Assembly (NCBI GenBank): GCA_016800925.1
Contig: JABCPU010000616.1
Coordinates: forward strand, 1-34,972
Source: Suillus spraguei
Lineage: Eukaryota; Basidiomycota; Agaricomycetes; Boletales; Suillaceae
DNA length: 34,972 bases
Reading direction: 5' to 3'
Positions 1-10,352 of the stretch are shown here, in pieces; positions within the stretch are counted from its first letter, which is position 1; each line of letters begins with the position of its first letter. Made by a program: the position numbers and the translations under genes. The notes under the pieces were generated by a model. The model made no database searches and was not told the origin of the DNA. It saw only the letters and a program-made list of their open reading frames with translations.

Positions 1-2253
1 CATTCGCACCACTTCGACGTCGTCCTGGGCACAGCTTAGCACATTGCCATACCATTTATCTCGACCTCTCAAACCTACACACACTCCGCAAAAGAAAATA
101 CAAATTGTACCGTCGCTTGTACGTTGTGAAGTAGGCGATATATCATACATACATCATACATTTGTACATCCTGACCTGAATGCATACAGAGGCATCGGCG
201 CGCGCACACGAAATGCGCTGTCCTCGGTTGTATAACAAGGCAGGAAAATATCGAGGGATGAAGTTTACATGTATTTTTCTTGTTCCAGACACACCAACTC
301 CCGTCGTTCTGCGTTATCACTTGCGTGGCTAGATCGTCAAGGTACACTGTACACAATGCAATATTCCTGCGCCGCTTAAGTCCACGCATCGGACATCGAT
401 AAGCATCGTGTGCCAGCATGTACCGCTGTCCGCGAACTTCCGATGGTTATCACATGATACCGCGTCCATTTAGCGGCAGCTCGATCATCAAGATTTTAAA
501 ATGAATACCGGTGAGTCGGTCACTCGCAACCTTGCGGGGCTCATGACGCCCATTCGCCGATAATTCGCTGTGGTCTGATTGCATGTAACAGACCATGTAC
601 CCTGAGGCCTCGAGCCTGAGGACGCGATAGCTTTATACGAATAAAATGTGACGGAAAGTTGACACAAGGTACCCTACTATATCTGCGGGTCGTGTCATCA
701 AGCTTTCCGGTGGACGTACTCGGCACGGACGGCGTACGTACATTCTCCGCTGAACGCGCGTCTACGTTTCACCGCACTTCCTGCCTCCACAACTCTGCGT
801 GAAAGTCTCAAGGGCGGTTTCGGATATGCGGTCGGGTATTGGATTCTACAGATAAGGCGGATAAGGGATTTATGTAAGGATATCTCATTTTCATGCTACT
901 TTTCGACTGAACGATTACAAGGAGCACATGGAACTGGCCAAGACAGCTCCTTATAGACGACGGAAGATAATCGTTTCTTATAATCCGTCGTGAAGGAAGT
1001 GAAACCGAGCGTAGTAGCGCCGATTGGATTAATGTCACAACATCAAGGGGGCCCGGTTTTTGCCGTACAGTTCTTGCTTTTCATAATGGTACTGATAGCA
1101 CATGTTGGCTTTTGTGACGAGAAATAACATGTTACACGAGACATGGCATTTAGCATGTTTGGCAAGTGCTAATATGCGAACTCTTGCCGGTCTCGAAATT
1201 GCTGGTTCGTATTGTCATACTCGCTCTCGTTGAAATACCACTTATCGAAAGCATCCTCAACTCCATATCACCAATATTTCTGAAGACTCCCAATCTTCGT
1301 GAGGTATTTCCGGGCATATAGCCATGGTTTACGTCAGCCGTGATCGAGGAGCAGGTATCGTTCGCCCAACATTCTCACGAGAAACTCGGTTGTCGATATG
1401 AAGCTTGGCTTCAATGTTGACCATTGAACATTGAACTGTTATTATACTGATGAACTCTATCGCTTGGGACACGCACAACTGGATGCCTTTCTCAATAGGA
1501 TGTGTAATACATTCTGTCACCGATACATCTGGATGCAACAGGCCAAAATCTACTTAAATGCGTTTCCTCATTCACATGCCCAAAGAGCAGGGCCGCCGAA
1601 TTGATCACGACTGCTTTAGCGACCATACATTCCCAGTTGCAGAACACTGCGATATAGGATATTAATATTATGGTGAGAATGTTGACGACCTCGTCTATCA
1701 TGTTGCGAACTTGAAGTAAATTCCTGACTCGAAGAGCAACTCTGACCTTGACATACTGAGATGGAAAGATCGTAAGGAAGGGCACTGGAACAGGAACATA
1801 GGGGTTTGTTAAATATTGGCAGCTTATATGAACTGGGGTGTGGCACCATGATGAAGCCTGCGTTGAAGGACGGCGAGACATACGGCGCATTCGACGATGA
1901 GCGATACATTTTTATTAGCTTTTTAGGTCTCGACGACCGATTGTCCTCTTCCAAGTACTTTATTTTCCAATTCTGATATGAGGATTATATATATATCGTA
2001 TGCATACCTGTTCAAGATATTCCCGTCTCATGAATGCCATATGGAACATGAATCCGAATTCCTTAGAGTGGTCCGCCTAGAAATAAGTGAACTAAAATCA
2101 AGAATTTATTTGATAACTTGAACGTATGTGTTACAGATTCAAAACATAGAAATGTCTAACAAAACAACAGTCTAATCAATTCGATACATACAATGAATAT
2201 TGCCCAGCATTATACATCCTATCGTCTGTCTTCTAATTGCATAGCCATGCTGC
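1..2253. other. No recognisable gene
   Basis: I find no conserved protein, RNA gene or repeat family here. Two overlapping minus-strand open frames near 1492-1954 include a hydrophobic stretch (around NILTIILISYIAVF) that could be a membrane segment. I cannot match it to a family, and both frames stop without convincing splice-linked extensions. A short AT dinucleotide run lies near 1986-1998. The segment downstream of the hexokinase stop (below 2254) probably contains that gene's 3' untranslated region. Confidence 0.4.
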
Positions 2254-4306
2254 TCACCACGACAAAGAGGAAGTGTAGTCAGTTTCCGTGGGCGGCGTAA
2301 TCTTAATATCTTTGGAGTCATACGTATATGTACCATTCGTGTGGTTGGCCTGAATCTGTTTGTGCGCAATGAGCGCACATAGGGCGGCTGGGACACATTT
2401 AGAACGGAGACCAAAGAGCTGATTTGGTTAGACTCACCACCACACCGCTCCCATCCTTGGCCATACCAAGGTCGACACGGCTCTCCACCTCGGGACCAAC
2501 GAGCGCCCGTAACGATGCTCGTAGCTTGGTTTGGAAGTGAGGATAGAATTCGACCAGGCTTATCACATCCTGGTTAGTAAGAATCGAATAGAAAAGGCAC
2601 TACTCCTACCTTCCATCTACCCAACACCAATTCTTTTGCCTTCGTCCTTCAGCCCGGCAGAACTTTGCTCCCCGTGGTCCCACAGTCGTGCTCGCCCAGT
2701 ATGGACTAGTATAGCTGCTACAGCCGTTCCACTCATGCGTGCAGCCCTTGATGCTATTAGATTGCACACTTGCCTGACAATGTCCGCATCCACGAGGGTA
2801 ATATCGGGCGGGGAAAGCTCCAGCCGGTGTACCAGTACCCCTTGTATCCGCCGCAACCTCTCCTCCTTTTGAGCTTCTGGTGAACCTTGTTCTGGCGAAG
2901 AGAATCGCCCAAGACCTTCCCATGCATCTTCCACCTCGCTGAGAACTGCAGTGTCCAGTCCCATTGCTTATTCAGTAAAGCTGAGGACCGACCTCCGAAG
3001 AGGAGCGGTTTCGGAGCGGCATCAATCAAACTAAGAATCACATTTCGGGCGATTTCCCCCAGATACATTCCCGAAATGAATTTTTCGAAAGCCTGGAAAC
3101 GTGGGTTAATAGATTCGCGGTCCAGCTTGTTGTCATATGGAGTCGTTGGCAAGGCAGATCGCTGTGATTCGCCATGAGTAATCAAAGTGGTGAGATAGGA
3201 GAAGTTAATTCACAGAGTTGTTGAAAGCGCCCCACTCGGTGTTCACAATCATTTCACCACCTGCAGCGACTGTAGGGTTCTGTCCTAACTTAGTGATCTT
3301 GGAGACTTCCTCGACATAAGCCCCATTAGTTCCTGTTCCAAAAATAGCACCGAGGATGCATCCGCCAGACGTATATGCTCGCGAAAGAAGAGCTCCGACG
3401 GTCTGTCATGATTTTCTTGTCAGTACATACGGCGATATGCAAAATGTAGATTTGATGAAGGATCGTAGATGAAATAATGTTGACTGACGTCGTTGACGAG
3501 AGCTACACACTTGACGTGAATATGTTTCCGGTCAAACGCGTCTTGAAGAAGCTTTACGATGTCCTTTCCAACAGCGTTCTTTGCAGAGAAACCTTTGGTC
3601 CAGGTGAGGAGAACGCCTGAATCGAGGGCAGATTGTTCCACAGGGAAGGAAAAGGTGAGGGCCAGGGGAACACATGAACTGTCCTGGTCGGCGCGAGATA
3701 TGTGAGAGTCATGACCTTGGGAGGGGGAATCCGTGAGGAAAGCATCCACGGAGTCGGCAAGATAGTCTGAGAAAATATTATAAAGCAGTGGGGAAGGAAA
3801 GCACAAATGCCGCACCGAAAAGAGTGGTCACCTCACCAGTCTTGAGGGCCTCAGAAACTTTGTACTTTTGCTGCCGGAGGGAGAAGGTCTTGTCTCCGAG
3901 TAGAGTGACCTCACAAACACGACTGACGATCCATAAGACAAGTAAGGAAATGGTAGAATTTATACTCACAGGTTCGTCCCACCAAGATCGAGGGCAAGGA
4001 ACGTTCTAGGATACTCAGTCAGATGCAGCAATATTCAGGGTAATCCACATACCCCGTTTCGGAGCCATCTGGCACACCTTTGACAAAGGTCGGACTATCT
4101 GACAATCAGATCGGGAACAAGACGTAAAGCGGGAGAACGTACATCATCGCCATGGGACGACCATAACTGGACAGACCATCAGAAATTTCTGACAGGAATG
4201 TTTTAGTGATCTTGAAGAGACACTGATCGTCGATAGTGAACTGGTTGTAGAGAGACTTGAGGATATCCTCCTTTGCGCTGCCATGAAACGCAGTGGTGTG
4301 TGACAT
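2254..4306 (-). CDS. Hexokinase (glucose phosphorylation), multi-exon
   Basis: Predicted cytosolic hexokinase, transferring phosphate from ATP to C6 of glucose and other hexoses as the first step of glycolysis. The start at 4306 opens MSHTTAFHGSAKED; the stop is at 2256-2254. Visible in order: ATP phosphate-binding strand FLALDLGGTNLRVCEV, sugar-binding signature around FSFPVEQSALDSG...LTWTKGFSAKNAVGKD, catalytic Asp in VNDTVGALLSRAY, GAIFGTGTNGAYVEE, the glucose-contacting MIVNTEWGAFNN, and the C-terminal VEFYPHFQTKLRASL and AKDGSGV. Exons are joined by introns of usual fungal length. Two one-base breaks need an extra G on the coding strand: at the CCC of 2960-2962 (LLNKQW|GLDTAVLSEVE) and beside 2440-2441 (before the last intron, giving the family's GSGVGAALCAL). 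Both are short homopolymers, so errors are likelier than inactivation. I do not distinguish hexokinase from glucokinase subtype. Confidence 0.93.
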
Positions 4307-5528
4307 GGCAGTCTGAGGACAGGAGAGAAACGGACTGGTTAGCGCAAGACAGCGTGTGCAGATAAGCCATACCCACTTTAGTAAGAATGTCATTCCAGAA
4401 TCAAAATCTCCGAGGAAGGCGATCACTATGCTATTGGACACCAAATAATTTGCGGCTTAAATCTTCGCTCAAATTTCAATCATATCCCTCTGCTCCGAAG
4501 TCTTCTGCACAGTGCGAGGGTTCGCAAGTCTCAAGTTAAACATAGGTGACCTATGTTACGGTGGCGGTCCGTAGACTATAGACCGGCCTCCTAGCGGCTA
4601 ATTAGGATTATTACTTCGCTTCACACACCAAGGTCACGGCAAAAGTTCGAAATCTTTCCACGTTCTGAAAACCGTGTGCTGTTGACGAGGTTGTGTTCTT
4701 TCTCTTTCAGATATCTACGACGCGTTGATCGTATCATATTCTAAGATGTCTTCAGAGTGACTAGGGATGACTATCATCGGCCCGTGTCTAATCAATCGCA
4801 CATCGCCGAGTAGAGCTTCAGCTCGTATCAAGTTCATCTGCCTCGCTTTCTGGGAGTTTTCGCCTGAAAAGATGATCTCCGTGTAATTAGCTTAATACTA
4901 TGTAGCTAAAGCTTGCTCACCCTGGTCAGTTGGGAGTCGGGACGGAATATAATATGATTGGTACCGTACAGCTATCAATCGGTCCGCGAGACATGGCCTT
5001 AATAATAATAATAACTCCATAAAATTTTACTTGAACTTAATCTGTGAAATATTTCTCAAGATGGGTGTATATACTGTCCAAAGTTTTATGTAATTTTAGC
5101 TCTTTTAAAATTTGAATTCTATTGTGATCAATGTCCAACAGTATGACGATATGATAATTGTATTGGCAAATCTTCAAGCTGTGGTATGGTATGGCGAGCA
5201 TGAGACGTAGTTCACAACTAATATTAATTTTGCTAATGCTTGATAAGGAAAGATTAGCTAATGTCTCACGGAGGTCTCCTCACCATTTTAAATGTCATAC
5301 ACAAATGGTTGTATATTTTTCTCTGAAACTTCAGGTATGCAATTTTGATATATGCTACTTGCCAGGAAAAGTACAACAGAGTTTTTATAAAGTGTTGTAA
5401 GAACACAGTAATTCAATTTTCGATTTCGCGTCTCATTGATAACTGCATCCTTTTCTGGATCCGAGTCCGCTTGACTAGTACGTGTCGTTCGTCATTTGGT
5501 GGTATCCTTTACATAAATATTATCGCCC
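4307..5528. other. AT-rich divergent intergenic region
   Basis: This gap separates the 5' ends of hexokinase (minus) and AP-3 mu (plus), so it should carry both promoters. From about 4990 to 5450 it is clearly richer in A and T than its neighbours, with a short AAT repeat near 5000-5012. An open frame at 5158-5400 has no recognisable similarity and looks like chance. I could not assign a TATA box or known operator with confidence. Confidence 0.4.
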
Positions 5529-7403
5529 ATGGCTATCGACGGTCTGATAATCCTAGATCCAACGGGGTATCGTCCACCGTCTTTGTTTCTTGGTTACCAT
5601 ATTTACAAGATTTCGCATACAGACGTCCCATCATCCAATCCAGTTACACCACTTTTCCGGCTGCGTACCCCTTACTGCACATCGAAGCGTTAAATAACGC
5701 GCTAGCAAAGGCTCCGCGCGAGGGTAGCGTAGATCCAGTCATATACGTCGGAGAACTATCGTGTTCCAGTGCGTGCTGCCATGTAGAGCTTGGCGGGATG
5801 AGATTCGTTGCGACTATCAGTGAAGACGGTGAGTGGGTCAGCGGCTCGGTCTTGGACAGCACGTTTGGGTTTTCTCGGGCACCAACTAATAACACTTTAT
5901 CAGCGGATCCCCTCATTGCATTCGCCTTTCTTGACGCCTTCATTGAAATACTCCAAGACTACTTTGGTATAGTTAGCGTTGCAACTCTCAAGGACAACTT
6001 TGACATCGTATACCAGGTTCGTGGACGTGTTCTTATGCTTTTTGCTACTTGATGTATTGAACATGTCTTTGGACTTACAGCTTCTCGAGGAAACGCTTGA
6101 TTCGTCTGGTCATCCACTGACAACCTCGCCGAACGCGTTGAGCGATATAGTACTCTCGCCTTCTATAATCTCGAAGCTTCTCGCCTCAGTATCACCAGCT
6201 ACTCCAGGGGTTCCAGGCGCGAGACAAGGAGGCTAGTCATCTGTTTGATTTGAAATTGTTCAAAACTGCATTAACACCCTCTCGGTGACATAGGCTCTCT
6301 CGGTTCAAATAGTGCCAGTGGAGCTTTCGCATCGCCGATACCATGGCGTAAAGCTGGGGTTCGGCATAACCACAACGAGATCCTTTTTGACGTCGTCGAA
6401 GAAATGCGAGGCATCGTCGGCAAGTACGCTCGAAGTTCATGTCAGCCTGTCTTTCCTATTCAAACAGTTCATATACAGGAATGGCACAACGTTAGTGAGC
6501 AATGTTTTTGGCAAAATCGAGAGCAATGCAAAACTTTCTGGGACACCCGACTTGACATTGTCATTCACGAATCCTAATGTGATGACGGAGTGCGCGTTTC
6601 ATCCATGTGTACGGTGAGTGGTCTTGTGAATCTACCATCTTTGCAGCATTATCTCTAAACAGTGATTCTTGACTTACCTCCAGGTTGCAGAAATGGACCC
6701 GCGACAACGCCTTATCTTTTGTACCTCCTGAGGGACGGTTCATTCTCGCAGATTATCAGTATAGACCACCACAAAGCGCGCTCATCAGCAACGTGCCCAT
6801 ACCACTTTCCCTCAAAGCGAATATGGACATGGGAGAGTTTGGTGGTAAAGTTGATTACTGATGTTTTTAAGTTATAACTGACGCCACGCAGGAACATTCG
6901 CACTCACGCTGACCTCGCGTTTGATAAAAGTGATGGAGAATTTAGAGCTGAAATTCTATCTCGGGGAAGATGCGACCAGTGTGCAGTGTACACTATCAAG
7001 TGCAGGTTCTAGCGTAGGATCTGTGGGAAGCGCAGATGGATCATGGTCATTTAATTCCAGAACAAAGGTACGCTTTGCCGGTGGTCCGTGCCGTCCAATA
7101 AATCACTTCCTTTAGACGCTCCAATGGGAGATTCTCAATATGCGGTCTTCAGGGAGCTGGATTCTTCGGGGTTCATGGACGTCAAAGTAAGCAGTGTGAA
7201 AACATTTTACGGATCTGCGATATTTATGGTTATCCAGAATCAAGGCCCCACGTCCAGCACACGCGTTCCAAATACGCTTCGAGATACCCTCCTACAGCTT
7301 CTCTTCACTTAAGGTCGATCAGCTGCGGCTCTCAAGCGAGACGTACAAGATGTACAAAGGAGTGCGGATGCGCAGCAAAGGGTCGATCGAGTGGAGATGG
7401 TAG
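5529..7403 (+). CDS. AP-3 adaptor complex mu subunit
   Basis: Medium subunit of the AP-3 adaptor, which sorts cargo from Golgi/endosomes to the vacuole and binds tyrosine-based signals through its C-terminal mu-homology domain. Ten exons splice cleanly: 5529-5566, 5623-5828, 5904-6016, 6081-6235, 6313-6423, 6479-6613, 6684-6844, 6892-7067, 7116-7186 and 7238-7403. They total 1332 nt, or 443 residues, close to animal AP-3 mu (about 418). The N-terminal longin part begins MAIDGLIILDPTGRPIIQS; DNFDIVYQLLEETLDSSGHP follows, then the mu-homology start SPIPWRKAGVRHNHNEIL, then KLSGTPDLTLSF and FHPCVRLQKW, ending KVDQLRLSSETYKMYKGVRM...SIEWRW. The intron at 6236-6312 has a weak donor (GTCATC) and its exact ends are the least certain. 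No frame break is needed anywhere. Confidence 0.95.
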
Positions 7404-8235
7404 CCAGCTTAGGGCCCTGGCTACTTTGTATTTTTCCAAGAGTTGCACGCTGCAGACCGCACAAGTCCCCTGAGAGCTGGCATAATTGCTTCCGTGATAA
7501 ATTGCTTTGTTCACAGCAGGAAGTTCTCAGATGCTTGCATGCTATGAACGTCTCCAGCATTTTGATGGCATTATCGGGGCGGACACGGACACTTTCTCGG
7601 GAGTAATTATGTTCAGTAAGCCAATTTGCTATCATTCGTCAACTGGTCAGCTATAAAATGGGAAGCGATATGCTAGCGATATATTCCCGAAATTAATTTT
7701 TCTGCGTAGAAGAGTTCGGCGCCAATGATCAAGTGATCAAGGCTTCGTCGGACCTTGAAATAAGGGAAGGCGGTCGTTCGTTCTAGTTCAAGCGCATAAC
7801 CTAAACTCTGGCATTCTGTCACAAAGACCTGATTGGCAGATATATTGGGCTTGCAGAAGGAACGGGACAATTTGGTGAATTCTGTGTTTCCTTGTTTTGA
7901 TGATGATACCCTTTAACTGGGGCCATGACCTTGACGTTGCGACGAGGAACAAGTACTGACACGGTGTAGTAAGAGAGAATAACGAACATAAAAAGCAAGC
8001 GAAGCTACTTATTACCTGCTCAAGGACGTGCTGGCTAGTTCAGATTAGCCTTATCCTCGTCAAACAACCAATCGAGATGTTTAGTACAAGCTGGCGTTCG
8101 GCGAGTCTCGAGCATACCTCGGCGGCCACTCAGTCGTTCGTGCCACCACTGGCTCGTAATACAGCGGCTGTGAGCACACTCTTGTTCTACCTTGATAAGC
8201 ATCTGGTAACCACAAACATTTTAATCTGTGTCACT
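7404..8235. other. Intergenic region with unassigned minus-strand frame
   Basis: Between AP-3 mu and the first isochorismatase copy. A minus-strand open frame at 7673-7870 (contains FPYFKVRRSLDHLIIGAEL) has amino-acid composition that could be coding, but I recognise no family and found no convincing splice partners. An open frame overlaps the 5' part of the next gene, but the conserved start is at 8236. Confidence 0.3.
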
Positions 8236-9128
8236 ATGCCTGCAGTTTCCAAGCTTGTGCCGGAAGAGACTGTATTCTTCCTTTGCGACGTGCAAACACG
8301 TTTCAGTACGCTTCATTCTGACTTCATTCTGAATTCACTGCGAATTGCTGATCTCGACCGTTGTGCCATTCGGTGATATGAATCAGGAGATCTTATATTT
8401 GACATCGATGAGTTGATATTGACGATCAACAAGATGCTCAAGATAGCCAAGGTATGATAGGCTATACGTACCAACTCTCTGTCATGCCTTTACTCACATA
8501 AGGCGTTGGAGATTCCCGTGGTTGTCACGGAACAGGTGAATCTATTCTTATCCCTCTTCAAAGTCAAGTCACCGGAAAACAAAGGCCTCGGTAACACCAT
8601 CCCGGACATCGATTTACCTTCCCTCGGGCCCCTTCTCGTTGCCACCACTGCGAAAGGGCTCTTCTCCATGATGATGCCGGAAGTGAAAGCCATACTCCAC
8701 GAACACCCACAGATAAAATCTGTAGTGCTTTTTGGCATCGAAGTTAGTTTACCCTATAACAACCGGCTCATCAGTAACATCGCTCGATTCAGTCACAAGC
8801 TTGCGTGTTGCAATCTGTTCTGGATTTGATCGAGGCAGGATATAATGTCCATGTAATAGCAGATGGTGTCTCTAGCTCTAACAAAGAGGAGATCCCCTTT
8901 GCCCTGGCGCGGATTTGACAGAGTGGTGGATACATCACTACTAGTGAGAGTGCGGCCTTTCAATTGCAACGTGCGCTTTTTGTTCTAGAATATGGGGAGG
9001 TTTGCTCATTAATCCTGGGGAATGCTGGTCTTACTGGATTCAAACTGTTCTTGAACGTCATAAAGGAAGAGAAGGATAACATGGTAAGAATCTCGCAGAA
9101 GATGCTGCAATATCGCTCCTTCTTGTAG
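8236..9128 (+). pseudogene. Decayed isochorismatase-family hydrolase, copy 1
   Basis: Homologue of fungal/animal isochorismatase-domain (ISOC1/2-like) cysteine hydrolases, whose cellular substrate is poorly known. The start MPAVSKLVPEETVFFLCDVQ carries the conserved Asp. After an intron (donor inside CGTTTCA|gtacgc) come DLIFDIDELILTINKMLKIAK, ALEIPVVVTEQ, GLGNTIPDIDLPSLGPLL and FSMMMPEVKAIL, and after another intron SQACVLQSVLDLIEAG with the conserved Cys. Compared with copy 2 (22664-23564), this copy has three lesions. An in-frame TGA at 8916-8918 stands where copy 2 has CGA (ARI*QSGG). The splice acceptor before GAUGCUGG-type exon sequence is lost (AG to TG at 9016-9017). About ten bases encoding NPK plus the next donor are missing after GAACAG near 8536. 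Truncation at 8916 would remove roughly the last fifth. Most likely a non-functional duplicate. Confidence 0.85.
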
Positions 9129-9912
9129 AATTATCTACCTCGTATCATATTCTTCGACTGGAACGGGCAGGGCCTTTTCAGTCAGTCTGACAACGACCCA
9201 GGCAAGGGGTCATTTCGGGAAATCGCAAGGACCACATTAGGATCTATCGAGACATCCATTGGTAAAGATGTAAGCGCCCCCCACATAGCTTAAACTCGAT
9301 GTGACCACTAGCTGCGTCCTTCAGAGACAGGAACTTAGCTACGCCACTCAAATTGCCCATAGTGTGGGGCAGGCACTGGGTCTGGAACGTAGGATTACAT
9401 GGCGCTCATCTGAGACAGATAAGATAGTTACAAATTCAAGGTCCTGCTCATTATACAGACATAGTTGTTCATCGACATCTCGAGCCCAATGCAGTATGTT
9501 TTCCATTTCAATTTGAATGTACAGAGTGTAAGCCTGGTGGCTTACGTACACCTACGTAGTGACACCTAGCTTGTACCTTGCTGTCGTCGTCGTCTAGCAA
9601 TCTAGAACGTGGTTCTGTTTTGTCTCGTGTCTCGTCAGTGTTTCTCGCCGTTTGGCCACGACTTGTTTTCAGGTAGATTCTCAAAGCTCACTCACCTCTT
9701 TTCTGCTGGAAATGAAATTGAAAACTTAGTCCCGAGAACCCCTTCGATTCCAACATTGCTCCTACCCAGGAAGAGGCCACCACGCTCCATGGACTGACAG
9801 AAGCGATACTGGTCTATAGTGTGGCCCATCAGAAAAACCCTTCCGTGAGAAGCTTACACAAACTAATCTGAGTTAGCCTGAGAAGGGGCTGAGACTTCAC
9901 TCAGTTCACTGC

Positions 9913-9940
9913 CAGTGGCTCTCCACAATCAGAGCCACTG
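9913..9940. repeat. Short perfect inverted repeat
   Basis: CAGTGGCTCT at 9913-9922 is followed by an 8-nt spacer and AGAGCCACTG at 9931-9940, giving a 10-bp perfect stem. It lies about 410 bp upstream of the NACHT gene start. It could be a regulatory-protein site, a hairpin or chance; there is no further support. Confidence 0.5.
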
Positions 9941-10268
9941 TCACAACTGTCGAGGAGTCACACTGCCAATGTGAACTAATGGAAACCTAGGAAATCACAC
10001 ATGATATCGATATCTCTTTCCATTTCTAGTTCACCTCTGAACACTACCAACGTAATTCTGTCTATCTGCACAGCAGTGTGGCCGCACAGCAGCTTCGTGT
10101 CCTCTTATAAGCGTTCACTTGTCATTCGCTGAACTGCGTTCCACAGCCAGTTAGCTTTTCATAGCAGAATAGATTGAAACATCCATCCACAGCGACTGCG
10201 TGTTCTGTGATCCAATTCGGGTTATAACTCACAAACTTTGTTTAAATCTCCGTACGACGTCCCTCTAT

Positions 10269-10278
10269 CATATATAGT
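10269..10278 (+). promoter_or_regulatory. Possible TATA element of the NACHT gene
   Basis: A CATATATAG motif lies about 75-85 bp upstream of the ATG at 10353, at a plausible distance for a TATA-type core promoter. No transcript data support it, and A/T-rich hexamers are common in fungal intergenic DNA. Confidence 0.25.
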
Positions 10279-10352
10279 TATCAGATTGTTTCTAACCACG
10301 TCTTCAAACCTAGCTAGTACTTTCAGCATCTCACATATCACAACCTTCGTCA

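Larger units (their letters stand above)
9129..10352. other. Intergenic region upstream of the NACHT gene
   Basis: The stretch 9129-9270 reads open in one frame with ordered-looking composition (IIFFDWNGQGLFSQSDNDPG), ends at a plausible GTAAGC donor, and may continue at 9330-9420 (ELSYATQIAHSVGQALGLER). I recognise no family and cannot join the pieces without frame problems, so this could be a gene remnant. A perfect inverted repeat (arms 9913-9922 and 9931-9940, 8-nt loop) lies in the middle. The last few hundred bases should be the NACHT promoter. Confidence 0.35.

Noticed and set aside
1492..1954. Two overlapping minus-strand frames with a hydrophobic segment as a membrane-protein gene
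   Set aside because: No family match, no consistent exon chain, and overlapping frames of equal length suggest chance.
7673..7870. Possible hexokinase fragment (AEKLISGIY resembles FEKFISGMY of the hexokinase gene)
   Set aside because: Similarity covers only about ten residues and does not extend on either side.
8077..8235. N-terminal extension of isochorismatase copy 1 (open frame from 8077)
   Set aside because: Copy 2 aligns from the internal Met (MPAVSKLV / MPTITKLV), and the upstream part has no counterpart.
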